NCBI RefSeq assembly: GCF_005144475.1
Contig: NZ_SWJZ01000012.1
Coordinates: 38,624 to 102,623, forward strand
Source of the DNA: Rhodobacter capsulatus
GTDB lineage: Bacteria; Pseudomonadota; Alphaproteobacteria; Rhodobacterales; Rhodobacteraceae
Direction: 5' to 3'
DNA length: 64,000 nt
Shown: piece after piece, positions 10,098 through 19,136 of the stretch
Numbering within the stretch: position 1 is the first letter of the stretch
How the letters are laid out: each line of letters opens with the position of its first letter
The notes under the pieces: generated by a model
Database searches by the model: none
Seen by the model: only the letters and a program-made list of their open reading frames with translations
Told to the model about the DNA's origin: nothing
Program-made: the position numbers and the translations under genes

Positions 10098-12772
10098 GCC
10101 TGTGGCGCGGCATTCAGGGACGGCTTTTGCTGATCGTCGCGCTGTCGACGCTGGCGATGGCGCTGGCGGGGGTTGCCGCGATCCGGGCGCTGGATCAGAT
10201 CGGCGAGGCGGCGGAAACGGTGACCGGCCGCGATGTCCCCGCGATGGCGGCGGCTTTGCGGCTGGCGCGGATCGGCGACCGGCTGCAAAGCCGCGGCGCC
10301 AGCCTGATGGCCGCCAGCACCGCCGAAGCGCTGAGCGAGGCGCAGCGCGCCATCGATGCCGATCTGGCCGCCTTTGCCGAACAGGCCCGGGTGCTGCGGG
10401 CGGCGGCGCCCCTGCCGGGCTCGGATCAGATCGCCACGCTTTCGGCCGATCTGGCGGCACGGCTGCGCGCGCTCTCCGCCGATCTGGACCGGCTGCGCGG
10501 CCTTGCGACCCTGCGCGCGGCGGAGCGGGCGAAGATGCTGGCCGAACAGGATTTTCTGCGCCAGCTGCTGGGGCCCTCGATCCTTGCGGTCGAGGCGATC
10601 ACCGCGGGCGCCACCCTGCCCGACCCGGACATCTACCGCACCGCCGTGCGGTCGCAGGCGCCGCTTCTGGCGGCGGAACGGCTGACTGACCGGGCGATGT
10701 CGGATCTGCTGCTGGCGGGCGACGCCCGTGACGCGCCGACGCTGGAGGCTGGCCGCGCCGCCTATCGACGCACGCTGGCGCAGCTTGACGCCACCGGGGC
10801 GGCGCTGCCCGCGGGCTTGCGCGCCGATTTCGCCCGCGCGCTCTCGGCCTTTCGCGCGCAGGCCGACCCGGGCGGGATCTTCGATCTGCAGGCAAGGGAC
10901 ATGTCCGCCCGCGCCCAGGCCGAGGCCGATCTGCGCGGTGCGGCGGCGCGGGCCGCGGATCTGAAGGCCGCGGTCGATGGCCGGGTGCTGGCCGCAAGCA
11001 CCACCACCGCCGAGGTGACCGAAAGCCTGCGCCGCACGATCCTTGAACGCACGGCGCAATTCGCGGCGATCGGCCTTGCGGTGATCCTGATCGCCGGGGG
11101 GCTGTCCTATGGTCTGGTGATCGGGCCGCTGTCGCGCAATCTGCGCGAGGTGACGGCGGCGATGGTGCGCCTTGCCGCGGGCGCGCGCGACGCCACCGTG
11201 CCCGGCGCCAACCGCGCCGACGAGATCGGCGATCTCGCCCGTGCCTTCACCGTCTTTCGCGAAAACTCGGCGCAGGTGGAAAAGCTTGACCGCGAACTGG
11301 CGGAACGCTCAAGCCTGCTTCTGGCCACCTTCGAGACGATGAAGGACGGGTTTTCGGTTGTCGACAGCGACCGGCGGCTGGTGGCCTGCAACCCGCAATA
11401 TCTGGCGCTGCATGATTTCACCGCAAAGGAGGTCGCCACCGCCCCCTCGATCACCGAGATCAACCGGATGCTGACGGCGCGCGGGGTGCAGGCCAGCCTG
11501 CCCGACGGCACGCCGGTCGATCTGGACGATCTGGTGCCGCGGCGGCTGGCCGGGCCGACGCGGATCGAGATGCGCTTTCCCTCGGGGCGGGTGCTGGAGC
11601 TGCGCTCGAACCCGATCCCGATGGGCGGCTTTGCGACGATCCACATGGATGTGACCGAAAGCCGGGCGACGCAAAGCCAGCTGCTTCATGCGCAAAAGCT
11701 GGAGACGGTGGGCCAGCTGACGGGGGGGATCGCGCATGATTTCAACAACATCCTGGCGGTGATCATCGGCAATCTGAACATCCTGGCGCGGGAACTGACC
11801 GCCAGCCCGGCGCTGAAGGCGCGGGCCGAGCGTGGGCTTTCCGCCGCCAACCGCGCCGCCGGGCTGATCAACCGGCTGCTGACCTTTTCGCGCCGCCAGC
11901 GCCTTGCGCCCGAAAATGTCGATCTGAACGGCCTCGTGCACGGCATGCTCGATCTCTTGCAGTCAAGCCTTGGGTCGGGGGTGCGGATCCGCCCGGATCT
12001 CGCCGCGGATCTGCCGCGGGTGCGGGTCGATCCGGGACAGCTGGAAAACGCGCTGATGAACCTGGCGGTGAATGCCCGCGACGCGATGGAGGGGGCCGGA
12101 GAGATCACCGTCACCACCCGCCGCGCCGCGGATGGCTTTGTCGAGCTGGCCGTTTCCGACACCGGCACGGGCATCCCGCCCGACCTTCTGGATCAGGTCT
12201 TCGAGCCCTTCTTCACCACGAAACCCGTCGGCAAGGGCAGCGGGTTGGGGCTGTCCATGGTCTATGGTTTCGTGCGCCAATCGGGCGGCACGGTGGCGAT
12301 CGACAGCGCCCCGGGGGCGGGCACCCGCGTCAGCCTGCGCCTGCCCGAGAGCACCGCGCCCGAGGCCCCCGCGCGCCCCGAAGGGCTGGACACGGCCGAG
12401 GCCTGCATTCTGGCCGTCGATGACGATGCCGACCTGCTCGAGATCACCGCCGATCAGCTGCGCCGTCTGGGCCATGCCGTCGTCACCGCGCCCGACGGGC
12501 TGACCGCCTTGGAAATGCTGCAGGAAATCCCCGAAATCGACCTGCTTTACACCGATCTGGCGATGCCCGGGCTGGACGGGCGGACGCTGGCCGACAAGGC
12601 GCAGGCGCTGCGCCCGGGTCTGCCGGTGCTCTTCACCTCGGGCGCGCCGGGCAAGGCGGGGGCGGATCTGCCGAACCTGCTGCGCAAACCCGTCCCCGAG
12701 GAGGTTCTGGCCGCCGCGATCCGCCTGACGCTGGAAGATCAGAGCCGCCGCACCTCGGCATCGAGCACATAG
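10094..12772 (+). CDS. Hybrid sensor histidine kinase with PAS and receiver domains
   Basis: 892 residues. A membrane helix at about 11-30 and a second at about 321-345 enclose a periplasmic helical sensor region of nearly 290 residues. HAMP (about 346-395), PAS (about 410-520), the kinase core and a receiver domain (about 768-885) follow. The phosphoacceptor His lies in GGIAHDFNNIL near residue 547, the ATP-lid glycines are in GKGSGLGLS, and the receiver aspartate is in YTDLAMPG near 820. The ATG overlaps the stop of the binding-protein gene. Its 3' end overlaps the convergent response-regulator gene by 34 nt. It is the likely signal transducer for the binding protein. Confidence 0.92.
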   Translation: MSLWRGIQGRLLLIVALSTLAMALAGVAAIRALDQIGEAAETVTGRDVPAMAAALRLARIGDRLQSRGASLMAASTAEALSEAQRAIDADLAAFAEQARVLRAAAPLPGSDQIATLSADLAARLRALSADLDRLRGLATLRAAERAKMLAEQDFLRQLLGPSILAVEAITAGATLPDPDIYRTAVRSQAPLLAAERLTDRAMSDLLLAGDARDAPTLEAGRAAYRRTLAQLDATGAALPAGLRADFARALSAFRAQADPGGIFDLQARDMSARAQAEADLRGAAARAADLKAAVDGRVLAASTTTAEVTESLRRTILERTAQFAAIGLAVILIAGGLSYGLVIGPLSRNLREVTAAMVRLAAGARDATVPGANRADEIGDLARAFTVFRENSAQVEKLDRELAERSSLLLATFETMKDGFSVVDSDRRLVACNPQYLALHDFTAKEVATAPSITEINRMLTARGVQASLPDGTPVDLDDLVPRRLAGPTRIEMRFPSGRVLELRSNPIPMGGFATIHMDVTESRATQSQLLHAQKLETVGQLTGGIAHDFNNILAVIIGNLNILARELTASPALKARAERGLSAANRAAGLINRLLTFSRRQRLAPENVDLNGLVHGMLDLLQSSLGSGVRIRPDLAADLPRVRVDPGQLENALMNLAVNARDAMEGAGEITVTTRRAADGFVELAVSDTGTGIPPDLLDQVFEPFFTTKPVGKGSGLGLSMVYGFVRQSGGTVAIDSAPGAGTRVSLRLPESTAPEAPARPEGLDTAEACILAVDDDADLLEITADQLRRLGHAVVTAPDGLTALEMLQEIPEIDLLYTDLAMPGLDGRTLADKAQALRPGLPVLFTSGAPGKAGADLPNLLRKPVPEEVLAAAIRLTLEDQSRRTSASST

Positions 12773-13449
12773 CCCGCGCCGCGTTCGGTGCGGATCAGCT
12801 GCGGCGCGCGCGGGTTGGGCTCGATCTTGCGCCGCAGCCGCAAGATCAGCACGTCGATGGTGCGGTCAAACACCTCGCCGCCATCGGCGCGGGTGCGTTC
12901 GAGGAGCTGATCGCGGCTGAGCACGCAGCGCGGCGCGCGGACAAAGGCCTCGAGCAACAGGAATTCCGCATTGGTCAGCGCGACCGCCTGCCCCGCGGGG
13001 GTTTCCAGCACCCGCGCCGTCAGGTCGATCACCCAGCCCGCGAAGCTGCGCCGGTCATGTTCAGTCAGCTCGACCGGCACCGCGGCGGCGCCCGACCGGC
13101 GCAGCACCGCCTTGATCCGCGCCACCAATTCGCGCGGATTGAAGGGTTTCACCACGTAATCATCGGCGCCCATTTCAAGGCCGACGATCCGGTCGACATC
13201 GCCGCCAAGCCCGGTCAGCATGATGATCGGAACGGCAGACCCGGCCCGCAACCGGGCGGCCAGCGTCAGCCCGTCCTGATCGGGCAGGCGCAGGTCGAGC
13301 AAGATCAGATCGGGCGCCGCCGCCGCCAGCGCGGGCGCCACCTCGGCGGCGGTGGCCGCTTCGGTCACCTCCCAGTCGCGCGATTCCAGCTCGTAGCGCA
13401 CAAGCTCGCGCACATCCGGGTCGTCATCGACGATCAGAATCCTCACCAT
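12739..13449 (-). CDS. OmpR/PhoB-type response regulator
   Basis: 236 residues. The receiver domain is at about 1-118 (acidic pocket in VDDDPD, phosphoacceptor Asp in LLDLRLPDQDG near 53, Lys in VVKPFNP), and a winged-helix transcription-activation domain is at about 135-233 (VLSRDQLLERTRADGGEVFDRTIDVLILRLRRKIE). It is convergent with the hybrid kinase and shares 34 nt with it. The kinase ends in its own receiver domain, so a phosphorelay to this regulator would need a histidine phosphotransfer protein, or direct transfer from the kinase core. A role in controlling fruBKA is inferred from position only. Confidence 0.92.
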   Translation of the reverse strand: MVRILIVDDDPDVRELVRYELESRDWEVTEAATAAEVAPALAAAAPDLILLDLRLPDQDGLTLAARLRAGSAVPIIMLTGLGGDVDRIVGLEMGADDYVVKPFNPRELVARIKAVLRRSGAAAVPVELTEHDRRSFAGWVIDLTARVLETPAGQAVALTNAEFLLLEAFVRAPRCVLSRDQLLERTRADGGEVFDRTIDVLILRLRRKIEPNPRAPQLIRTERGAGYVLDAEVRRL

Positions 13450-13542
13450 GCCGCAGGCCTCCCCGGCCTCACCATAAAAGGGGATCGCCCCGCCCGCCAG
13501 CCTGCAGGCGGTCAGGAACGCGGGCGGTCAGGGTTGGGGCGG

Positions 13543-13716
13543 TCAGGAGTGCGGGCCGACGGGGTCTTCGGCCGGGCTTTCGTCTTCCTCGGCAAGATCG
13601 CCCGGAATGACGTAGCTGCCATTCAGCCAGCGCGCCAGATCAAGATCGGCGCAGCGCTTCGAGCAGAAGGGGCGGTATTTCGCCGCCGTCTCCTTGCCGC
13701 AGATCGGGCAGCTCAT
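13543..13716 (-). CDS. yacG: DNA gyrase inhibitor / zinc-binding YacG
   Basis: 57 residues. The amino end has the YacG zinc site CPICGKET...PFCSKRCADLDLARWLNGSYVIPG, with four cysteines in two pairs, followed by an acidic tail. In E. coli YacG binds GyrB and inhibits gyrase. It is the last gene of the infA-maf-rng-yacG series: its ATG overlaps the rng stop by 4 nt. About 90 bp without any gene separate it from the response regulator, which is transcribed in the same direction. Confidence 0.93.
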   Translation of the reverse strand: MSCPICGKETAAKYRPFCSKRCADLDLARWLNGSYVIPGDLAEEDESPAEDPVGPHS

Positions 13717-14753
13717 GTCCGCCCCGCAAGCAGGACTGCCAGCGCCGCCCGGTCGCGCTTGCGCACCAGTTCGTAAAGCCCAAGCGGCGTCCAGCCCGCC
13801 AGGCTGGTTTCCGCCGCCTCGGTCTTGAAAGCCGCGCGCAGCTGCTGTTCCAGCACCAGACGGTCTTTCTTCGGCATCGGCGCGAAATCGACCACGACCT
13901 GACCGCCCAGACCCCGCAGCCGCAGCTGCCGCGGCAGATCGCGGGCGGCGGCGATATTGGCTTTCAACGCCGCGGCGGGCGAGGTGTCGGCGCCGGTGTT
14001 CACGTCAACGGCGACCAGCGCGCGCGTCGGCTCGATCATCATGTGACCGCCGCCCGGCAGCGCCACGCGGGGGCTCAGCACCGCGTCGATCGCTTCCAGA
14101 ACGCCGTGATCTTCAAAACCCTCCACCACCTCGTCGGGGGCGGGATCGGCCCATTCGCGCCAGGCTTCATCGTGCGGGGCGGGGGCATCGACCAGCAATT
14201 CCGGCGCGCCCTCGACATCGGCCAGAACCGCCTCGGCCAGCTCGCGCAGACCGGCCAGATCCTCGACGATCTCGCCCTCCTCGGCGCCCTCGCAGGCCGA
14301 GCGCAGGATCAGGCCCATCTCGGAGCCCTCCATCACCACGGCCGCAAGCGCCTGCAGACCTTCGCGCGTGTCTTCCTCGCGGATGCGGCGCGAAACATTC
14401 AGCCCCGGCGCGCCGGGCGTGACGATGCCGTAACGGCCCTTGAACAAGAGCCGCAGCGTCACCGGCAAGGCCTTGCCGGGTTCCGCCCCGCCCGAGACCT
14501 GCACCAGAACCGATTGCCCCGGCGAAAGCCCCTTGGCGTCTTTCAAAAAGCCCTTTTCGGCCCCCGGAAGCGCCACGAACAGACCGCCCTGCCCTTTCAT
14601 CGGGCGTTCGATCTTCGCGCGGCAGATCGCGCCGGGTGCCAGCGCCATCGCGTCCGAGACATCGACAAGCAGGTCTTCGAGCTGCCCATCGACCATCAGC
14701 GCGGCGGCTTCAAGCCCGCCGACCGCGCCCAGAACCACGATCCGACCCTTCAT
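13713..14753 (-). CDS. rng: Ribonuclease E/G family protein (short form)
   Basis: 346 residues from the ATG at 14753, which overlaps the maf stop. The sequence matches the catalytic part of RNase [24 protein letters not shown] holds the catalytic Asp, and [16 protein letters not shown] the second acidic site. The protein is much shorter than E. coli RNase G (about 490 residues) and lacks the carboxy-terminal zinc-link region. This compact version beside maf and yacG is usual in Rhodobacterales. It probably acts in rRNA or mRNA processing, separately from the large RNase E. Confidence 0.88.
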   Translation of the reverse strand: MKGRIVVLGAVGGLEAAALMVDGQLEDLLVDVSDAMALAPGAICRAKIERPMKGQGGLFVALPGAEKGFLKDAKGLSPGQSVLVQVSGGAEPGKALPVTLRLLFKGRYGIVTPGAPGLNVSRRIREEDTREGLQALAAVVMEGSEMGLILRSACEGAEEGEIVEDLAGLRELAEAVLADVEGAPELLVDAPAPHDEAWREWADPAPDEVVEGFEDHGVLEAIDAVLSPRVALPGGGHMMIEPTRALVAVDVNTGADTSPAAALKANIAAARDLPRQLRLRGLGGQVVVDFAPMPKKDRLVLEQQLRAAFKTEAAETSLAGWTPLGLYELVRKRDRAALAVLLAGRT

Positions 14754-15325
14754 GCGCCCTCTCCCATGGCAAGGCCCGCCGCGCGCAACAGCACGGCGGT
14801 CTCGGCCAGCGGCAGGCCGACGACGCCGGTGAACGACCCCTGAATCCAGGGAATGAAGGCCCCGGCCAGGCCTTGAATCGCGTAGCCGCCCGCCTTGCCC
14901 TGCCATTCACCGCTGGCAAGATAGCCGTTCACTTCGGTGTTCGAGAGCGGGCGGAATTTCACCACCGTATCCACCAGCCGTTCGCGCAGCCCGGCACTTG
15001 TCCGCACGGCAACGGCGGTCAGCACATGGTGGCGACGGCCCGAGAGCAGCCACAGAAACTCGGCCGCTTCCTTTTCATCGGCGGGCTTGCCCAGGATCCG
15101 GCGCCCGCAGGTGACGGTGGTGTCCGCGGTCAGGATCACCTCATCGCCCGCACACTCGAGCACCGCCGCCTTTTCGCGGGCCATGCGCGCGACATAGGCG
15201 CGGGCGTCCTCGCCGCGCTCCGGGGTTTCGTCGATGTCGGGGATACGCACCTCGGCCGGGGTCAGACCCAGCTGACCCAGAAGCTCGCGTCGCCGCGGGC
15301 TGGCCGATCCGAGGATGAGCTTCAC
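14750..15325 (-). CDS. maf: Maf/YceF-type nucleotide pyrophosphatase
   Basis: 191 residues. The amino-terminal signature [11 protein letters not shown] and the central ADTTV motif with the following GKP segment are diagnostic of Maf proteins, house-cleaning pyrophosphatases that hydrolyse modified or canonical NTPs. The GTG at 15325 overlaps the infA stop (GTGA), and the gene in turn overlaps rng. I cannot tell from sequence whether it prefers dTTP/UTP or 7-methyl-GTP. Confidence 0.93.
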   Translation of the reverse strand: MKLILGSASPRRRELLGQLGLTPAEVRIPDIDETPERGEDARAYVARMAREKAAVLECAGDEVILTADTTVTCGRRILGKPADEKEAAEFLWLLSGRRHHVLTAVAVRTSAGLRERLVDTVVKFRPLSNTEVNGYLASGEWQGKAGGYAIQGLAGAFIPWIQGSFTGVVGLPLAETAVLLRAAGLAMGEGA

Positions 15326-15540
15326 TTGAAGCGGTAGTTGATGCGACCCTTGGTCAGGTCATAGGTGTTCATTTCCACCTGCACCCGGTCGCCTGCCAGA
15401 ACACGGATGCGGTTCTTCCGCATCTTGCCTGCCATATGCGCGATGATCTCATGGCCGTTTTCCAGCTCGACCTTGAACGTCGCGTTCGGCAGGAGTTCCT
15501 TCACGACGCCGGGGAATTCGAGCATTTCTTCCTTGGCCAT
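15322..15540 (-). CDS. infA: Translation initiation factor IF-1
   Basis: 72 residues from the ATG at 15540 ([11 protein letters not shown]). It is the complete OB-fold protein, with [41 protein letters not shown] covering the RNA-binding surface. IF-1 occupies the ribosomal A site during initiation. A longer in-frame reading to 15627 is unlikely, because IF-1 proteins begin at this methionine. It heads the maf-rng-yacG series with 4-nt couplings. Confidence 0.97.
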   Translation of the reverse strand: MAKEEMLEFPGVVKELLPNATFKVELENGHEIIAHMAGKMRKNRIRVLAGDRVQVEMNTYDLTKGRINYRFK

Positions 15541-15623
15541 GGTCACTCCATTGGGGGATACCCGCACGGATGCGGCGGGCGCGCTTTCTTTGCGCCCGCT
15601 AAAGGCAGAATTCAAGGGCAATG

Positions 15624-16526
15624 TCAAGATTTGCGAGGGGATTCGGCCACGGTGCGGATCTGCACCGCCTGCAAGGGCTGCTCCGACCAGTGCTGAAAGA
15701 GCAGCACCGAGCCGTCGCGGCGACTGTGTGTCACACGGTCCAGATCGACCGTGGCGACGACCCAGCCGGGTTCGTCATAGCCCCCGATCGCCAGCACGCC
15801 ATCGTCCGGCCAGCCCGCGTCGGGCGGCCCGTAGATCCCTGCGGCGCCGTGATTTTCATCGACCGCGGGGCACCAGGGCGCAAGGCCCACGACCGGTGCC
15901 TGCACGGTCACGCACTGGTTTTCAAGCGCCCGCGCCTGCGCCCCGATCCGCACCCGGTTGTAGCCCGCGGCGGCATCGGTGCAGCTGGGCGCCAGCAGGA
16001 TCTCTGCCCCCGCCTCGCACAAGGCCCGCGACAAAAGCGGAAATTCGCTGTCATAGCAGATCACGATGCCGATCTTGCCGATGCCTGTATCAAAGAGGGT
16101 GAGTCCCCGGCCCGGGCCGATGGTCCAGTCCTCGCGCTCGAAGCGGGTCATGATCGCCTTGTCCTGATGGCCGATCCGCCCCGACGGCCCGAACAGCACG
16201 GCGCGGTTGCGCAGATCGTAGCCGTCCTGCGCCGGGCCCGAGGGGGCAAGGATGTAAAGCCCGAATTCGATCGCGAGACCCTCGAAATGACGCTCCATCG
16301 CGGCGCGGTGGTGCAGCACCTCGGCCACGGCGCGGCTCAGATCGGCGGCAACCTCGGCGCCGCCAAGGCTGGCCAGCTCCATCGCCGCATATTCGGGAAA
16401 GACCAGCAGATCGGCCTTTTTCAACGCCGCCATCTGCACCCAGGCGCGGGTCTTCGCCGCATAGGCGGCCCAGTCCCCGGCCCAGTCGAGCGGATAGGCC
16501 GCCGCGGCGATGGTGACATGTCTCAC
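15624..16526 (-). CDS. Carbon-nitrogen hydrolase (nitrilase superfamily)
   Basis: 300 residues from GTG 16526, which overlaps the upstream GNAT stop. The Glu-Lys-Cys triad is visible: Glu45 in FPEYAAM, Lys123 in [11 protein letters not shown] and Cys157 in [10 protein letters not shown]. Members hydrolyse nitriles, amides or N-carbamoyl groups; the substrate cannot be read from sequence. It is the last gene of a three-gene minus-strand operon with a GNAT acetyltransferase and an NTF2-like protein, an arrangement I recall from other Rhodobacterales. Confidence 0.9.
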   Translation of the reverse strand: MRHVTIAAAAYPLDWAGDWAAYAAKTRAWVQMAALKKADLLVFPEYAAMELASLGGAEVAADLSRAVAEVLHHRAAMERHFEGLAIEFGLYILAPSGPAQDGYDLRNRAVLFGPSGRIGHQDKAIMTRFEREDWTIGPGRGLTLFDTGIGKIGIVICYDSEFPLLSRALCEAGAEILLAPSCTDAAAGYNRVRIGAQARALENQCVTVQAPVVGLAPWCPAVDENHGAAGIYGPPDAGWPDDGVLAIGGYDEPGWVVATVDLDRVTHSRRDGSVLLFQHWSEQPLQAVQIRTVAESPRKS

Positions 16527-17104
16527 AGCGGCTTCCCCCAGAATTGCAGCGGTTTCACAGTCTCGCCCGCGGCGCCAAGATCCGTCCAGCGGAAATGCGC
16601 GATCACGCCGGGCAGGGGCGCATAGCCGCGCTTTTGCCAAAACCCGTCAAGCGGGCGGTAAGTGTCTGGTTTCAGGGGATGATCCTTGGGACGGATCACC
16701 GCGCAAAAGGCGCTGAAGCGGCGGCCCAGCGCCCTTGCATGGGTCTCGCGCGCGTCGAAGAAGGCGTGGCCAAGGCCCTGCCCGCGATAGTCGGGCAAAA
16801 GCACCGACTCGGCGCAGTAAAAGACCGTCTCGAGCGGCAGGCCGGTCGCGGCGAAGGGGGCGGCGAAATCTTCCGCATGGTCTTCGAGCGGCGTGCCGGT
16901 GGCGGCGCCGACCAGCCGCGGCCCGTCAAAGGCGCCGACGACGACGGCGCCCGAAGAGCTGCGGTAGCTCTCCAGATAGCGGCGTTCGTAATCGAGCGCG
17001 CCGTCATACAGATAGGGCCAGTCGCGAAAGACCGCGATGCGCAGCGCCGCGACATCGTCGAGCGCGGCATCCAGCGCGGCGCCGGTCAGAACCCGGGTCT
17101 GCAT
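16523..17104 (-). CDS. GNAT-family N-acetyltransferase
   Basis: 193 residues. The acetyl-CoA pyrophosphate loop is in LLPDYRGQGLGHAFFDARE (R-G-Q-G-L-G) near residue 110, and the carboxy-terminal RPLDGFWQKRGYAPLPG is the usual GNAT strand-turn. The substrate is unknown. Its start codon shares one base with the stop of the NTF2-like gene, and its stop overlaps the nitrilase-family start, so the three are co-translated. Modification and hydrolysis of one small nitrogenous substrate is a reasonable guess. Confidence 0.85.
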   Translation of the reverse strand: MQTRVLTGAALDAALDDVAALRIAVFRDWPYLYDGALDYERRYLESYRSSSGAVVVGAFDGPRLVGAATGTPLEDHAEDFAAPFAATGLPLETVFYCAESVLLPDYRGQGLGHAFFDARETHARALGRRFSAFCAVIRPKDHPLKPDTYRPLDGFWQKRGYAPLPGVIAHFRWTDLGAAGETVKPLQFWGKPL

Positions 17105-17511
17105 CAGCGGACCTGACGGATCCAGTCGGCGAGGTTGTAATAGGTGGTGACGCGCTGGATCCGGTCGCCGCGCAGGGTGAAGAAGCTGCCCGCGGGCAGG
17201 ATGTAGCTTTGGCCGCGCGCTTCGGGCAGGCCCGTGTCGGTGGCGACATAGGTGCCGTGGACGACAAATTCCGCCGCCGCGCGGCTGCCCGCGTCAGTCG
17301 CCATCACCACGATGTCGGTCAGCTTTTCGCGATAGCAGCGGGACATGTGGGCATTGAAATCGCGGAACTTTTCGACGCCGCGGCGGATCTGGCCCTCGTT
17401 GACGTGATGTTCGAAATCGTCAGTCAGAAGCGCCTCCATCGCCGAGGTATCGCCCCGGTTGAAGGCGTCGTAATAGGCGGAAATCACGGCAAGGGCGGCG
17501 GCGCGGGGCAT
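17104..17511 (-). CDS. NTF2-like / ketosteroid-isomerase-related protein
   Basis: 135 residues from ATG 17511, preceded by AGAAGGAGGATCCG. The fold signature is a first helix AVISAYYDAFNRGDTSAMEALLTDDFEHHVN followed by alternating beta strands ending FFTLRGDRIQRVTTYYNLADWIRQV, typical of the SnoaL/ketosteroid-isomerase-related group. These are small cone-shaped enzymes or binding proteins. It is the first gene of the operon with GNAT and nitrilase-family genes. No catalytic assignment is possible. Confidence 0.8.
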   Translation of the reverse strand: MPRAAALAVISAYYDAFNRGDTSAMEALLTDDFEHHVNEGQIRRGVEKFRDFNAHMSRCYREKLTDIVVMATDAGSRAAAEFVVHGTYVATDTGLPEARGQSYILPAGSFFTLRGDRIQRVTTYYNLADWIRQVR

Positions 17512-17688
17512 CGGATCCTCCTTCTGAGGCCCCATCTGTGGCATGGGCCGGGGCATTGGTCAAACCTTGGAACCGGCAGGGCATGGGGCAAAAGCGGCAT
17601 GGGGTTCGGGCGGAACAGGAAACGCGACCCGCGTTTCCCCGCCCGCAGCGCCCGGTTGCGGCATGACCGTTTCAACCCGCAAGACAGA

Positions 17689-17775
17689 GGGCAGCGCCCG
17701 GCCCGGCGGGCGAGAAGCGCCCGCCATGGGCGGGGCGGGCGCTGCCCGAGGGCCTCTGGGCCCTCGGGGGTCACG
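17689..17775. repeat. Nested GC-rich inverted repeats (candidate terminator/attenuator)
   Basis: Three dyads lie in 80 bp between two minus-strand units. Outer arms GGGCAGCGCCCG (17689-17700) and CGGGCGCTGCCC (17736-17747) enclose an inner hairpin GGCGGGCG/CGCCCGCC. A third pair, CCCGAGGGCC (17745-17754) and GGCCCTCGGG (17759-17768), overlaps the outer right arm, so alternative folds compete. The position just downstream of the quinone-reductase-like gene suggests termination. The rest of the 311-bp gap (17512-17822) shows nothing else. Confidence 0.55.
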
Positions 17776-17822
17776 GGGCTTCTGTCGCGCAGGGCCAAGG
17801 CGATGGCCTTGGCCAAGGCCGC

Positions 17823-18656
17823 TCACGCCAGCGCCGCGCGCACGGTTTCCGCCACCGGCACCGTCGGCCGCCCGATCAGCCGCGAGAGCGTGTGGCTGTC
17901 GTCGTAAAGCGCCCCGGCCGTGCCCGTCACCGCATCGGATTCGGCCAGCGTCGCCGCAAAGGCGGCAGGCAGGCCGAAGCCCTCCAGCGCCTTGGCATAG
18001 TCCGCCTGCGTCATGTTCACATAGGCCACCGGCTTGCCCACCTGCGCCGAAACCTCGGCCGCCAGTTCCGCCATGGTGAAGGCCGTGTCGCCCGCCAGCT
18101 CGTAGACCTGCCCCTCATGGCCCGGCTCCAGCGCCACCACCGCCGCCGCTTCGGCGTAATCGGCCCGCGGCGCGGTCGAGAACTTGCCCTCGCCCGCCGC
18201 CCCGATCAGCGCCCCATGCGCCAGCGCCGCGCCCAGATTGCCGGTCAGGTTTTCCGTGTACCAGCCGTTGCGCAGGATCGAATAAGCCACGCCCGAGGCC
18301 TTCAGCGCGGCTTCCGTCGCGATGTGATCAGCGGCCAGCAGAGTCATCGGCGAGGCGTCACCCTTGAGCAGCGACGTATAGACGATCCGCCCCACGCCCG
18401 CGGCCTTCGCGGCGGCAATGGCGCGGGCGTGCTGCCCGGCGCGGTCGTTGAAATCATTGCTGGAAATCAGGATCAGCACCGAAACCCCGGCCAGCGCCGC
18501 CGCATCGGGGGCGGTGTAGTCGAAGGCCCGGGCCTCGTATCCCACGATGCGCGAGGGCGTGCGGGCAAGGGCTACGGGATCGGCCCCCCGGGCTTTCAGC
18601 GCGGCAAGGACAAGCGTCCCCAGTTGGCCGGTGGCGGCAGAGACGGCGATGGTCAT
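17823..18656 (-). CDS. NAD(P)H-binding NmrA/QOR2-like oxidoreductase
   Basis: 277 residues from ATG 18656 (GGAGTTTGCC before it; an upstream in-frame ATG at 18668 lacks a site). The Rossmann signature is SAATGQLGTLVL near residues 5-16. YTSLLKGDASPM, SILRNGWYTENL and the later GDTAFTMAELAAEVS match the NmrA-like group that contains E. coli QorB/YtfG, an NAD(P)H:quinone oxidoreductase. It is divergent from an HxlR-family regulator, the same pairing as YtfG/YtfH in E. coli, and is likely induced by quinones or electrophiles. Confidence 0.85.
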   Translation of the reverse strand: MTIAVSAATGQLGTLVLAALKARGADPVALARTPSRIVGYEARAFDYTAPDAAALAGVSVLILISSNDFNDRAGQHARAIAAAKAAGVGRIVYTSLLKGDASPMTLLAADHIATEAALKASGVAYSILRNGWYTENLTGNLGAALAHGALIGAAGEGKFSTAPRADYAEAAAVVALEPGHEGQVYELAGDTAFTMAELAAEVSAQVGKPVAYVNMTQADYAKALEGFGLPAAFAATLAESDAVTGTAGALYDDSHTLSRLIGRPTVPVAETVRAALA

Positions 18657-18708
18657 GGCAAACTCCATTCGTTGACTTGCCCGATCTGGCCACAGGTGCT
18701 ATCAAAAC

Positions 18709-18733
18709 GTAAGTACCCACATTTCTGTAAGTA
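18709..18733. promoter_or_regulatory. Candidate HxlR operator (two GTAAGTA repeats)
   Basis: GTAAGTA occurs at 18709-18715 and again at 18727-18733, an 18-bp period, in the short region between the divergent oxidoreductase and HxlR genes. GTAAGTA-type sites are common in promoters controlled by HxlR-family redox regulators. This is a position and pattern argument only. Confidence 0.5.
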
Positions 18734-18743
18734 TCCGGAAAAG

Positions 18744-19136
18744 ATGCACAGCCCCCCCGCCGTCCTTGCAGAGCTGCCGCGTGGCGATGTTCTGGCCCCC
18801 GACTGCCCGTCGCGGCAGATCCTGCAGCATGTCACCTCGCGCTGGGGCGGGCTTGTGATGATCGCGCTTGGCCGCGAGACGCTGCGATTCGCGCAGCTGC
18901 GCCGCAAGATCGGCGGGATTTCCGAACGGATGCTGGCGCAGACGCTGCAGGTGCTGGAGGCCGACGGTCTGGTGGCGCGGCACGATCACGGCGAAGTGCC
19001 GCCGCGCGTCGATTACCGCCTGACCCCCGCGGGTTGGGAAATCGCGACGCGGGTCTTTGCGCTGACCGACTGGATCGAGACGCATCTGCCGGAGCTGCTG
19101 GCAGAGCGGGCGGCACCGGCTCAGGCCTTGGGCTGA
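18744..19136 (+). CDS. HxlR-family winged-helix transcriptional regulator
   Basis: 130 residues from ATG 18744. The HxlR core is clear: CPSRQILQHVTSRWG, FAQLRRKIGGISERMLAQTLQVLEADGLV, then RVDYRLTPAGWEIA. Family members repress a divergent oxidoreductase gene and respond to quinones or aldehydes through cysteine chemistry. One cysteine precedes the fold here (DVLAPDCPS), at the position used for sensing in relatives such as YodB. Its 3' end overlaps the convergent LMW-phosphatase gene by 16 nt. Confidence 0.9.
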   Translation: MHSPPAVLAELPRGDVLAPDCPSRQILQHVTSRWGGLVMIALGRETLRFAQLRRKIGGISERMLAQTLQVLEADGLVARHDHGEVPPRVDYRLTPAGWEIATRVFALTDWIETHLPELLAERAAPAQALG

